This document shows positions 1 to 10,518 of a DNA stretch of 64,000 nucleotides, piece by piece. How positions within the stretch are numbered: the stretch's first letter is position 1; each line of letters opens with the position of its first letter. The notes beneath the pieces were generated by a model, which worked only from the letters and a program-made list of their open reading frames with translations, was not told where the DNA came from and did no database searches. Position numbers and translations under genes: made by a program. Location of the stretch: assembly GCF_963675165.1 (NCBI RefSeq), contig NC_087382.1:3821963-3885962 (forward strand), in the 5' to 3' direction. This DNA comes from Halichondria panicea (taxonomy: Eukaryota > Porifera > Demospongiae > Suberitida > Halichondriidae).

Positions 1-2178
1 TGAGCAAATAGCTGTGGGTGCATTGGACCCGTTTGTCCGCGTATACGACACTCGAATACTAAGCCTGCAACGAATGGCACAGAGCGCCTCCTCAACCCAC
101 GGAGACCCAGCCTGTCTGGCACATTTCGCCCCAGGGCATATCTCAAACCCAGCAATTAGAAAAAAGCGGGAACTAAGCGGACTTGCGTCGACGTATGTAG
201 AGTACAGTCAAGACGGTCGAGAGCTACTTGTGAATTTATCTGGAGAACATGTGTATCTTTTTGATACAACGCTCTTTACCGAATCTTTGAAATACGATTT
301 CGATAAAGCAGACTCTGATTCTGTACCAATCGTGCGACCACATCACTATGCTACCACCGTCCCATCTATGAGCTGTCATGTGACTACAAGTGCAGGTCAT
401 GTGACCTCTCGTCAACAAGATGGTGATATTGATGTCAGTATTGAATTGCAGCTACTCAAAGATAAAGCGCTGGATTTGACCAAAGCTAAGCATTACACAC
501 AGGCTATAGACACTCTCTCCCACGCTATATCGCTGTGTCCCTCCTGGTATGAGCTCTACTACCTGAGGGCAACTGCATTCTACACCAGGAAATGGTCAGT
601 CTATAATTATTACCGTATAGCGAGTAATTTTTGTATGATGGAAATGTTTGTACTTTGAGAATTAATCCGAAAATTGTTATGCATAATTGGTTCAACGTCA
701 CTATCCTAGAATACGAAATATTTAATTGGGCAATTCATATACCTTCGCTGTTACGGTACTATTAATATTTCCGACTACATAGGGGGGGTGACTACTATCG
801 TAACCATAGTAACGTCCATATATAACCGACTACATAGGGATGGTGACTACTATGCTGCACTGAGAGATGCTGAATCAGCACTATCCTTATGCCCCTCCTC
901 TAAGAAAGTCCACCAACGGCGACTACGATGTCTACTGCACCTTGGTCCTAGGGACGTGGCTCAGAGGCTTCTGATTGGCTACAAGGACGCGTTTCCTAGT
1001 GACAGAGAATTTGTAACGAGATTTCAGACGGAACTGGACAAGCACTCGTCAGATGGTGGGTGTGGTTATGGTATTGCCCGAGTGCATACGTGCATTGATT
1101 CAGATTAAGTTTTACAAAGTAGTTGCTGTGTGGTACATGTACTAGCATATTAAAACTCAAAAGCCATATCTTTATTTCGTTTCTGATTTTTTTACTCAGC
1201 TACTAAGAATGGTGTCTCCGTGGAGAGGCAGCAGCTGTCCCAGTGGGAGGTACATAGACAGAGCATGGCGTACGACTACAAGCAACGCTACTGTGGCCAT
1301 TGTAACACACACACTGATATCAAGGAGGCTAGCTTTATCGGAGACAGGGGAGATTTTGTTACAGCTGGCAGTGATGATGGTAACATCTTTATGTGAGTGC
1401 ACGGAGCTAGAACTTATCTTTGAGAGCACGTAATTCAGTTCAGTTTGTCCAATCATTAGTACATGTACATGTAGCACTGGCAATGAACGGCGTTTCCAAT
1501 TATTAACGTGTTAAAATTAATGTTTACAGCATTTTGTAACTTGAGTTTCACTCTTTAGCTGTACATGCATGTACATGGTAGTATGCTCCCACCCACCACA
1601 CACACACACACAGCTGGGATAAGTGTAGTGGGCGGTTGGTGCGAGTGCTGCGGGGTGATGACTCCATAGTGAACTGTGTTCAATGGCACCCGAGGGCACC
1701 TCTGTTGGCCTCCAGTGGTATAGAGTCAGTGGTGAGAGTGTGGGAGCCACGCCCCCACGGAGACAAGCACCCTAGGTGGGTGTGGTCAGTAGTGTAGGGC
1801 TTCATTTATGGATAGCGTAATTGTTTGACAATAGGTATGTGTTCGCCTGTTTTACACACACACACACACTCCCCCATATGCACACACATCCCCACACACA
1901 CACACACACTACACACTCACTCATGCCCACACACACACACACACACACTTCACAGATTAGTGACTGAATTTGACAAGGTGTGTAAGGAAAATCAGACACG
2001 AATGTCACATGACCCGTTTGAATTGATGGTAATGAGACTGGGGGTCAACATGGCCGCCTCTCGTCAGGCTCCACCCATTGACCATACCCACCAGGCCGAT
2101 AGTGACGGCAACGAGGAGGAGGAAGATGGGAGTGGTGTGAGGTGGATAGAGGACCCAAGGAGATGCAGGCAAAGCTGA
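1..2178 (+). CDS. WDTC1: WDTC1-like WD40/TPR protein, 3' part (5 exons)
   Basis: Partial gene entering from the left edge. Exons by splice sites and phase: 1-594 (reading from base 2), 838-1055, 1200-1392, 1614-1775 and 1956-2178, ending in TGA. The first exon starts in a WD40 blade (ALDPFVRVYDTR) and later carries a TPR-like helix pair (KALDLTKAKHYTQAIDTLSH), which continues into exon 2 (DYYAALRDAESALSLCPSSK). Exons 3-4 return to WD40 blades (AGSDDGNIFIW, VRVLRGDDSIVNCVQWHP, VVRVWEP). WD40-TPR-WD40 order is characteristic of WDTC1/DCAF9, known as a substrate receptor for CUL4-DDB1 ubiquitin ligases. The C-terminus is acidic (NEEEEDG). Donors GTCAGT, GTGGGT, GTGAGT and GTGGGT all preserve frame. 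The family call comes from domain order and remembered sequence. Confidence 0.85.
1855..1951. repeat. (CA)n-rich simple repeat in WDTC1-like intron 4
   Basis: Interrupted CA/CCCACA microsatellite that directly precedes the acceptor of the last exon (CTTCACAG at about 1948-1955). It serves as the pyrimidine-rich tract of that acceptor. A shorter CA run ends at the exon 4 acceptor (about 1599-1613). Confidence 0.85.
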
Positions 2179-3189
2179 CAAACTAAAACATTTAATCTGT
2201 GATTATGATTTGTACATTGATTTTATTTACTGTTGCGTTCAACTGATTTTGTCGTCATTTCAATACCAATCCACTTTAATTTATTATGATTAATTAAGCC
2301 ACATGAAGAACTTTGTGACTGCCACAAATCAGTCAGCCTTTGCTAATTATACGTACGTACGTAAATAATTAAATTATAGGGCATCCAAAAATGTCAGCAT
2401 TAATTTTAGTTGCATGGTGTACGCACATTGTGATGTGATGTTACTCAGAGTTACTGGTCAGCCACCTATAGGCATCACCTGTCTAATACTGTAGATTGTA
2501 ATGTACTGTCCTTGCATTAAGTATGTATGAAGAATGGTTCATTATACATAATGTGGTTTTACCAATCTAGCATACATACTTGTTGCCCAGTGAGTGGGCA
2601 GATCAAAGCAATCCAGTGCTCAGTATATGGCATGTTGCATCACTGCCATGGCTACCATATATTGCACTGCATTATATGGCATAATGCACTGGGATTATAT
2701 GCACTTCCACTGTGTGTAGATGCAGTAGATTTCTGAAAGAGATATCCTTTTGGGACTTATGCCCCACCATCCCCCAATAACTCCTTTTACTTTTAAAACT
2801 AGAAGTGGGAAGAAAACCTAAAAATTTACTATGGAATTCAGCAAAACTCACTAAATTCCTTCAAAACACATGTATTTTCTTACGATTTATATGACCAGTC
2901 AGACGAGTTTAACGTCATTGGTCAACAAGTTAGTTATTGCAGGCGCCCTGTGGCCCTCGGGCATTACGTCATCCAGTGCAATATATGGCATGTTGCACTC
3001 TGGCTGGGCAATAACTAATACATAATTGTAGGAATCGAATAACAAATCATTATAGCACAACTTTTACTCTACAAAAAAGCATATCTCTCTTTAACTATAG
3101 TGACATAAACAAGTGCTAACGACAGTAACTGTTGGAACTAACAATTGCCTACAAATGTTATTTACATGATCAGCTAAATAAGAGTCAGT
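2179..3189. other. Intergenic spacer between WDTC1-like gene and BHR1
   Basis: No supported gene. Convergent spacer: WDTC1-like transcription ends on +, BHR1 ends on -. About 2583-2634 matches sequence at 40092-40143 downstream of BHR5, so the 3' flanks of BHR1 and BHR5 are related. A block around 2967-3010 repeats part of the same TATATGGCATGTTGCA motif. About 3060-3189 is the conserved BHR 3' flank, also seen near 14860-14969, 24350-24496, 31140-31267 and 40410-40530. Confidence 0.6.
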
Positions 3190-6100
3190 TCACACTTCAT
3201 TGCGTATGGGGCCAATTTCTGTGTGTGTAACAGCAGGACGATGATTGGCTCTTGGAGGGGGAGGGGCTGGTCTGTAGTCCTCTGTGGTGAGGGGGGCTAG
3301 ATCATCCATGTAGGATAGTCTCAGCTGGTCCGGCCTCGTGGCTGGTCTGATGATGGGAGGAGTGATGTAACGATCAGGGTCAGCTTCTTCCACGGCTCCA
3401 TCAGTGTAAGGTAGGTTCAAGGCGTCTCTTTGTTCATAGTCGTCTACTGCTTGGAGTAATTCATCTTCATCATTTTCATCAGCTACCAGCTGATACATTT
3501 CCCGGGCATTGTTAGCTCGTCGGAGTCTCATGTCTGCAGCACCAGCTCCTAAGTTTCTTATGGTGTCCTCTATCTTCAGCCATGTATTGCTCTTCTTGAG
3601 TACGAATTGGTAAAAGTGATAGCAAAGTGTTATCACAAATAAGGTGAATGATATAGCCATTGAAGTATTGGCTAGTGCTGACTGACTGTTCTTGGTATCT
3701 TTGACATAGAAGGTGCCAAATGCAAGCATAGCAACATTTAGTAGATAAAGACTTTTAAGGGAATCACAGATCTTACTTTTATACAAACGATTATTCAGTA
3801 GTTTCCATCCAATCAGTCCAACTGATACAGCCCCAGATGATAGAATAGGGAGGTAAGTGTCGAGAGCCATAGCAGCTACTAGATTATGAGCAATCAGAGC
3901 AAAGAGAAGCAGTCCCACCCAGTAGCGATGCTTGGGAGTGAATGGAGCATGGTATGCGTCCATGAAGCCAATATACTTCGTGTTTTTGGTCCATATCATA
4001 ACCTTGGAACAGCGTGGAAACCATTGTCCAAAAAAGAGCAGTACAGTGAACAATCCACCTGCAATGAGGATTATGGCTGCAGCAACAAACCGAGGCAGGT
4101 GATCGCGAACGAAATATTGCACATTGCCATCGTACACCCAAACTATATCACTTGTACCATCAGGATAATCCAAGACCCTGTGTTGCAGTGCAGCAATGAC
4201 AAACCGTAAGAGTTTGGAGTAAGAGAGTAGGACGAGTGTGCCTAAGGCAGCAACTGGGTTCCTGTTGGAGAGGAGCTTTGCAAATGAGTCAAAATATTTG
4301 CTTATAATGATTATAAAAAACATTAGAAGAAACAAGTAAGCGGGAAAGACAAGTTGAAGGAGCACTTTCCCTTGAGAGTTCATTCCATTGTAAAAGCATG
4401 TCTCAATTCCCAGGTCAAGATTCACCCATGATATGAAAACTGTTAAAAAGTTGTTTAAACTAGGAAAGAAAATTGCTTTATTAGCAGCTACTATGTTGGT
4501 GTAAAATATGAGGCCATGAATATTTCCAGTTGCTATAGTGATGTTGAGCACGAGAATTAAAGCAACTAGTAATATGCCAGCCAGCGCAAATGGTATTAGT
4601 AGAAGAAGGTAATTATCAGAACATCGTTCACATCTTGACGTAGCCAACACAAGACTCAGTCCAGGTTCACATTCTCCACACAAGACACCACTTCGATTGT
4701 AAGCACACTGTTCGTCAGGGTTACTTAGACTGATGTTGACTGATTTTTGTACGCAATAGTCAAATGTACAGTTACTAACGACATACCTACTTCCGTTGGT
4801 AGTATTTATGACTTCTATCCATATGTTGTTATTGCTTTCCAGCTTTATGGTTCCATTTTCCTCAGAACAGTTTGTTACCTGGTATTGTAGTAAGTTTGGA
4901 TCACAGTCACACTTGCACTCAATATCGGACTGAATTGGCTTGAGTCCAATAGGGCATGTGCAGAGTTCAAAAGAAATATTAATAAGCTGCTTGGAAATTC
5001 CCAAATTGATGCATGGACCCTCGGCATAGAGCTCCACTTGAGCAGAGCTGTCTTGTGAGAATACATTGTACTCTAATTCTGTGCACTGATTACCAATTTC
5101 ATGTTTTGCCTGTCCTTCTTTCAAACGATCACGTCCGCTCTCACTGACAACAGAACTGCGAATTGTGGCATTCATTGGATTTCCAACTTGGTCAACAGCC
5201 ATAACACTGATTGTAAATGTGTGTCCTTTTTTTGTAGAAACATAGTCATATTGTGAGTAGTTGCACAAAATTACTTGAATAGGCCTAGAGGAGATTGATA
5301 GTGGCTCAATGGAGGAATTGACAGTATTTTGGATGTAGTCCAATCCGTTTGAAGAAATGTGATATTCAGCATTTTGACTTGCAGTACACCTGTCCAACAA
5401 ACCTCCATAGATGTCTGCTCCTGACTGGGTAACTGTGTTCTTTGTCATGAATGTGTTAAAGTAGTTTTGATCTGAAAAGCTTTCATGTGCATGTAGTTTA
5501 ATTGTTTGAATGAAACAGTCAGCAAAAATGGTTTCAGTTTCTGTGGCCCCTTCTTTGCAGGCACTACTCTCTGTGTCATCCGCCACAAATATCCCCCCTC
5601 CGTACTGAGCCGAGTTGTTGTTAATTATTAACTTAACATATCGAACCTGACTCAAATTATCTTCTTCATCCTTTTTAAATAGGTACAGTTTACTTTGCTG
5701 CAGATACACTCCACCTCCACTAGTATTAGCTGTGTTTGAGTCAATGTTGACGTGTGAATGAGTAAGTTCAATAGTTGATGATACTGCATGTATACCTCCA
5801 CCATTATTCTCAGCAACGTTGTGAGCAATCTCACTCTGTTTATTTGGAGGACGTGGCTCTTCCATCTGCACTGGTTGGAACTCAACTCTACTGGAATATG
5901 CATAAATCCCCCCACCATTCTGTGCTGTGTTGTGATAGATCTTTATTGGCACATTTACAAAGAGTGTACTCTCTCTCAGAAATACCCCTCCTCCAGAGGT
6001 AGCTGTGTTGTTGGTGATGATAAATCCTTCTGTGTTAATGTATATTTGACTCTCGTCAGCACTGATAGCTCCACCAAACACACCCTGATTGTTACTGAGT

Positions 6101-8265
6101 GTTGTAGGTCCATTAAACTCGATTCGACTATTGAAAGCATAAATGGGACGACCATTGTTCCCAATAATATTCATTCCAGTGAATGTTACATTTGACTGCG
6201 CAATGTTCAAACTGCCCGTGTTATTAGTAATGTCAGTGTTGTTGATGATCAAGGTGGAAAATCGGGAGACAATCACATCAATTACCCCATTCTCTTTAGC
6301 AAAGTTGTGTGTCAGCGTACTGTTGGAGATGGACACACTGCCTGAGAAAACATAAATCGCTCCACCACCGGAGTAAGCACTGTTGTTTGTCAGGTTACTG
6401 TTGAAGATGGACACACTACCTGAGACAACATTAATCGCTCCACCACTGTTGAAGATGGACACACTACCTGAGACAACATTAATCGCTCCACCACTATAAT
6501 TAGCACTGTTGTGTGTCAGCGTACTGTTGGAGATTGACGCACTACTACTTGAGAAAACATAAATCGCTCCACCACCGGAGTAAGCACTGTTGTTTGTCAG
6601 GTTACTGTTGAAGATGGACACACTACCTGAGTCAACATAAATCGCTCCACCACTGTAGTAAGCACTGCTGTTGTTTGTCAGCTTACTGTTGAAGATGGAC
6701 ACACTACTTGAGTAAACATCAATCGCACCACCACGATTATAAGCACTGTTGTGTGTCAGCTCACTGTTGGATATGTACACACTACTACCTGAGTAAACAC
6801 TAATCGCTCCACCCCAGTCAGCACTGTTGTTTATCAGCTCACTGTTGAAGATGGACACACTGCCTGGGTGAACATAAATCGCACCACCACTATATTTAGC
6901 TCTGTTGTTTGTCAGCTCACAGTTGGAGATGGACACACTGCCTGAGTCAACATTAATCGCTCCACCATAGTCAGCTCTGTTGTTTGTCAGCTCACAGTTG
7001 GAGATGGACACACTGCCTGAGTCAACATCAATCGCTCCACCATAGTCAAATCTGTTGTTTGTCAGCTCACTATTGGAGATGGACACATTACTAATTGAGT
7101 AAACACTAATCGCTCCACCATAGCCAGCACTGTTGTTTGTCAGCTCACTGTTGGAGAGGGAAACGCTACTACCTAAGTCAACACGAATTGCTCCTCCACC
7201 ATTGCAAGCTCTGTTGTTTGTCAGCTCACTGTTGGAGATGGACACACTGCCTGAGTAAACACGAATCGCTCCACCATAGTCAGCACTGTTGTTTGTCAGC
7301 TCACTGTTAGAGATGGACACACTGCCTCTGACCACATCAATCGCTCCACCACCAATCACTTCACCATTATTAGTAGCTCTGTTATTTGTCAGAGAACAAC
7401 CGAAGATGGACACACTGGCTAAAACAACACCAATCGCTCCGCCACCGCTGTTGTTAATCAGTATACTGTTAGAAATGGACACATTGCTTGCAACAACAAC
7501 AATTGCTCCACCCCACACAGAAGCTTTGTTATTTGTGAAGTTACACCGAGTGATGACTACAATACCAGATACCACTTCTACTGCTCCTCTGCTCCAAGAA
7601 CTGTTATATTTCAACCTGCCGTTCAGTATTAAATCATCAACTGCTCCTCCTCCGTCATCATTTCTAGTGAACACGCTATTTGTTATGTACGCATCATCAG
7701 CCTCAACGTGCAGTGCTCGACCAGTGTTGTTAATAAAGAGATTGCTCTCAATTGTTACAGTTTGAGTATTAACAATTTTAACTACGTGGGTTTCTGCTTG
7801 ATTGAGTGATACAAAGTCCGAAAAGTAGCAGTCTTTTATGTACACATCATTGGCACCATCAATGATCAAACCTTGATGTGAGTTTTGTGGTCGATCATTC
7901 GCTCCAACGAAACTCAAGCATTCAATATTCAATTTGGTATTACTTACAAAACGTATCGTACCATTGCTATGGAATCCAACTACAGTTGTACTTGTGTTCT
8001 GGCCGGTGATTTGCACATGTAAGAAGTTACGAATCAATAATTGCTCAGTTAACACATGATCTCCAGGTAGAAAGCTCAAGGTGAGATTGTCTCCACCAGA
8101 TAACAAGTCTGTTTGAACAAGCTGCTCGAGAGTGAAACAAGTTCCATTTCGATAGTCATTACACAAATCGGTTGAATCCACTGGCACAATGTGATAGTGC
8201 TCACTCCTGGTAACAGTAGCTAGGGTCAGTAGCACTAACCAGCTGAGAATACTTCTAGACAGCAT
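3190..8265 (-). CDS. BHR1: beta-helix repeat polytopic membrane protein, 1691 aa, open
   Basis: Single uninterrupted ORF. Residues 1-22 are a signal peptide (MLSRSILSWLVLLTLATVTR). A beta-helix ectodomain follows: degenerate rungs to about 245, then 16 near-regular rungs to about 658 (pattern GGAIxVxSGSVSISNSELTNNSAxY), then more irregular rungs with sequons (ITNNTATSGGG). About 1103-1215 is cysteine-rich (CKCDCDP; CGECEPGLSLVLATSRCERC). About 1218-1553 holds 9-10 hydrophobic helices with motifs GLIFYTNIV, NLDLGIETCFYNGMNS and YHAPFTPKHRYWVGLLL. The last 138 residues are an acidic tail (DENDEDELLQAVDDYEQ) with proline-rich RPAPPPPR and tyrosines in YQLV, SYMDDL and EDYRP. The rungs resemble Chlamydia Pmp-type GGAI/NNSA repeats. 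The membrane module resembles that of large uncharacterised invertebrate proteins (memory, unverified). Function unknown; likely a cell-surface receptor or adhesin. Start chosen because the signal peptide begins exactly there in all five copies. Confidence 0.85.
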   Translation of the reverse strand: MLSRSILSWLVLLTLATVTRSEHYHIVPVDSTDLCNDYRNGTCFTLEQLVQTDLLSGGDNLTLSFLPGDHVLTEQLLIRNFLHVQITGQNTSTTVVGFHSNGTIRFVSNTKLNIECLSFVGANDRPQNSHQGLIIDGANDVYIKDCYFSDFVSLNQAETHVVKIVNTQTVTIESNLFINNTGRALHVEADDAYITNSVFTRNDDGGGAVDDLILNGRLKYNSSWSRGAVEVVSGIVVITRCNFTNNKASVWGGAIVVVASNVSISNSILINNSGGGAIGVVLASVSIFGCSLTNNRATNNGEVIGGGAIDVVRGSVSISNSELTNNSADYGGAIRVYSGSVSISNSELTNNRACNGGGAIRVDLGSSVSLSNSELTNNSAGYGGAISVYSISNVSISNSELTNNRFDYGGAIDVDSGSVSISNCELTNNRADYGGAINVDSGSVSISNCELTNNRAKYSGGAIYVHPGSVSIFNSELINNSADWGGAISVYSGSSVYISNSELTHNSAYNRGGAIDVYSSSVSIFNSKLTNNSSAYYSGGAIYVDSGSVSIFNSNLTNNSAYSGGGAIYVFSSSSASISNSTLTHNSANYSGGAINVVSGSVSIFNSGGAINVVSGSVSIFNSNLTNNSAYSGGGAIYVFSGSVSISNSTLTHNFAKENGVIDVIVSRFSTLIINNTDITNNTGSLNIAQSNVTFTGMNIIGNNGRPIYAFNSRIEFNGPTTLSNNQGVFGGAISADESQIYINTEGFIITNNTATSGGGVFLRESTLFVNVPIKIYHNTAQNGGGIYAYSSRVEFQPVQMEEPRPPNKQSEIAHNVAENNGGGIHAVSSTIELTHSHVNIDSNTANTSGGGVYLQQSKLYLFKKDEEDNLSQVRYVKLIINNNSAQYGGGIFVADDTESSACKEGATETETIFADCFIQTIKLHAHESFSDQNYFNTFMTKNTVTQSGADIYGGLLDRCTASQNAEYHISSNGLDYIQNTVNSSIEPLSISSRPIQVILCNYSQYDYVSTKKGHTFTISVMAVDQVGNPMNATIRSSVVSESGRDRLKEGQAKHEIGNQCTELEYNVFSQDSSAQVELYAEGPCINLGISKQLINISFELCTCPIGLKPIQSDIECKCDCDPNLLQYQVTNCSEENGTIKLESNNNIWIEVINTTNGSRYVVSNCTFDYCVQKSVNISLSNPDEQCAYNRSGVLCGECEPGLSLVLATSRCERCSDNYLLLLIPFALAGILLVALILVLNITIATGNIHGLIFYTNIVAANKAIFFPSLNNFLTVFISWVNLDLGIETCFYNGMNSQGKVLLQLVFPAYLFLLMFFIIIISKYFDSFAKLLSNRNPVAALGTLVLLSYSKLLRFVIAALQHRVLDYPDGTSDIVWVYDGNVQYFVRDHLPRFVAAAIILIAGGLFTVLLFFGQWFPRCSKVMIWTKNTKYIGFMDAYHAPFTPKHRYWVGLLLFALIAHNLVAAMALDTYLPILSSGAVSVGLIGWKLLNNRLYKSKICDSLKSLYLLNVAMLAFGTFYVKDTKNSQSALANTSMAISFTLFVITLCYHFYQFVLKKSNTWLKIEDTIRNLGAGAADMRLRRANNAREMYQLVADENDEDELLQAVDDYEQRDALNLPYTDGAVEEADPDRYITPPIIRPATRPDQLRLSYMDDLAPLTTEDYRPAPPPPRANHRPAVTHTEIGPIRNEV
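6290..7530 (-). repeat. BHR1 coding rung array, 16 units of about 72-78 bp
   Basis: In-frame tandem repeat encoding one beta-helix rung per unit. Each unit contains GGAI, a variable 5-7 residue stretch, SVSISNSELT and NN(S/R)A. Units differ mainly just before GGAI and in the residues after it. One unit is a 48-bp partial copy (see 6397-6492). The long unit GGAIGVV...NNGEVIG and several SS insertions (GSSVS) show that indels stay in frame. Confidence 0.9.
6397..6492 (-). repeat. Exact 48-bp tandem duplication inside BHR1 rung array
   Basis: Units 6397-6444 and 6445-6492 are identical and encode GGAINVVSGSVSIFNS twice in succession. The first lacks the ELTNNSA half of a rung, so the ectodomain gained a two-thirds rung without a frameshift. 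Identity implies a recent event. Confidence 0.95.
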
Positions 8266-8345
8266 ATCTGAAGTTGTATGATGGTTACTATATAATTATT
8301 ATGATTATGTTGCACGCAAATGGCTAAATAGCTGTATACCGTCTA
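8266..8345 (-). promoter_or_regulatory. Conserved 5' flank of BHR genes
   Basis: Block directly upstream of the BHR1 ATG. It recurs upstream of BHR2 (19668-19740), BHR3 (29102-29185) and BHR4 (35210-35295). On the - strand a TATA-like ATTATATAGTAACC lies about 25-35 bases before the ATG. CTTCAG sits two bases before the ATG in every copy and could be either part of the leader or a 3' splice site. Conservation here may reflect recent duplication rather than selection. Confidence 0.35.
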
Positions 8346-8510
8346 GTGCAGATTATAATCTTCAACTCACTGTTTAATGGATGTTGCACTCTTTTTGTTT
8401 CACTACTTTTGCAATAGTCAACAAGTGCTCTTTCACACCTAGAATTGAAGTATGGTATATAGAGATGTATATCTATACAGGAGGGCACGAATATAAGAGT
8501 ACCTTAATGT

Positions 8511-8836
8511 TACTATTATAGACGGGTAGTAATTTTAGCGTTTTCAGATTTTTCTCTGTTTTTAGGGTACTAATTTTGGCGGATTTGTAGCAAATTCATA
8601 AGTACAGTATTATTTTGTCAAAAGATGTACAAGTATGAGTTTTAAGGTTGAATGGAAAGTTTAGAGTTAGATACAGATGAAAAAAGGGCTATAGCTTCCT
8701 TGCATACTCTAAAGTACATTATACAAAAGTACATTAGAAAAAAAAAATTTAATGAGATTCATAATTTTGGCGTTTTACTATTAGCACATACTTAATTTAG
8801 CAGATTCGCTAAAATTAGTACCCATTTATAATAGTA
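8511..8836. mobile_element. MITE-like element, about 30-bp terminal inverted repeats, copy 1
   Basis: Left end TACTATTATAGACGGGTAGT is the inverted match, with few mismatches, of the right end (reverse complement TACTATTATAAATGGGTACT). Both continue into AATTTTAGCG. The interior is AT-rich and non-coding. A second copy lies at the same relative place upstream of BHR2 (19904-20241). The corresponding region upstream of BHR3 and BHR4 (about 29345 and 35455) lacks it. Confidence 0.75.
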
Positions 8837-10518
8837 TAATTATTATCACTATACGTATCAAACACATTCCATTCCAGGCTTTCCTCTTACTACGTCACAA
8901 ATACTTGTAGTTGTATAAACTATGAAGTAGGAAATGTACCTATATACCTAACTAACACACCGTGCGTGTATTCACATTACACACTGTCAACAGACACTCT
9001 TGTGATGTTAGGTGAATTTCACCATAAGTGTATTCATATACTCTGTGATAACTATGTTAGTATGACGCAGCATAGACACTATAGTATCTATGGACGCAGC
9101 TACTGACTTGTGCATTGTCTATAAAAACGAGGGAGTCGGATACTCCCACTCCTGGTATCTGTACTAAGTTTCCAAAACACCCAACAGCTGGACTCAAATT
9201 CTCAACTATAGGTACATATTATAGTTATTATAGCCAAACGGGGCGTTTTCCGGAAAATACCCTAGGGCTTTCTTAGATTTAACATGTCCTACATAGATAT
9301 GAGCATACCTCCAATACCCCTTCAGAATTGCGTATTGCGTATTGTGTATATTAATAGGTACATGTATACGTATTATGCAAAGCAATTGTTGATTTTTCTC
9401 TGCAGTTATAGTTAGCCCTATTAACCATCAAGGCATCTCCATTCTGTTCAGTAACACATTACATGATGGTCTCAAGCATCAGGACCCCTGTGTGCCCCCC
9501 TGGTGAATACAGATCCCCCCCACAGTGGGACTATAATTATATATACAACGTAGAACAGCCTAGCTGTCTGCCTTTCTACATGTGAGACCCTCTATTTATT
9601 AACTGTATGTGCACGTATCACTATGTCCCCCTTATCTATATAGTATTATGTATAATTATATGTATCACTATGATTTCACTGGCCTATATAAATTGTAGCT
9701 AGCATCCGTCACAGGCCTTGGGTTGAGGCTAGTATGTATACCATTATCTGGCTTTGGCTGCAAATTTAAATTATCTAGTTCAGAATATATAGTCTTCAAC
9801 TCACGTTTAACGGATGTTGCTTTTTTCTTTCTGTTATTTTCCACAACTGCTCTGGTATAATTATTCAACCACCTCTCCCTGTTTTGAGGTAGACTCAGTA
9901 CTTGCTGCCTCTAAATATAGAGTCCAGAGTATCCTGTTTGGGAACGTCAAAGTATTGAGACTCCCACATCGTGAGATATGTACTATTACATGTCAGTTTT
10001 GATTGAAACAAGATACTCCCAATTAACAACGTACTGCATTGACTCTTATAATTATTTTTGAAACTACATTACACATCGGTACATATATTGGTACATACGT
10101 AACTATACAATGCTTTAATGTCTTGACCCAATCAATAATCGAGACATGATGGACTCAAGCACCAGGTCTCCTGTGTGCCCCCTGGTGAGTACAGACCCCC
10201 CACAGTGGGGATATACATGTTCGTAGATAAGCCTGAGAATCTTTGTCTATGTGAGGCCCTCTATTTATTAGCTGTATACTATATACACGTTTGTCCTATC
10301 TATATATCTATATACTAATTGACTGCATGGAAACATGCAAACTCATTCCTCATTCGATGCGCATGTATATAATTATAGTGTAATTCCAATGTTCTACTAT
10401 ACGGCCGTAATGACATATCTCTTGGAGAGTTCCTGCATCGATACTGCTTCAGGTGTGTGTGTATGTGCCACTGGTTCATTGCATATAGTCATGGTAATGT
10501 GCACACACTTAACTATAT
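8837..10518. other. BHR1-BHR2 spacer, left part
   Basis: No supported gene. Homologous, with small indels, to 20242-21785 and in part to 36430-37200. Includes a single copy of the CTAGCATCC...GGCTTGAGG-like unit (about 9695-9735) that is expanded to four copies at 36235-36415. Also includes two related blocks with the motif CCCCCTGGTGA (about 9495 and 10175). Confidence 0.6.

Noticed and set aside
1825..1955. Coding start at 1825 within the CA repeat
   Set aside because: This is intron sequence; the WDTC1-like exon begins after the CACAG acceptor at 1955.
3886..4209. + strand ORFs repeated opposite the BHR membrane module (also 15708, 32006, 41227)
   Set aside because: They are antisense shadows of the conserved - strand coding sequence and recur only because the genes are paralogous.
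3190..8265. Bacterial contamination or a chlamydial Pmp operon
   Set aside because: The GGAI/NNS rungs recall Pmp repeats, but there is no autotransporter barrel. The protein ends in a polytopic membrane module and acidic tail, and the genes are flanked on the same sequence by intron-containing animal genes.
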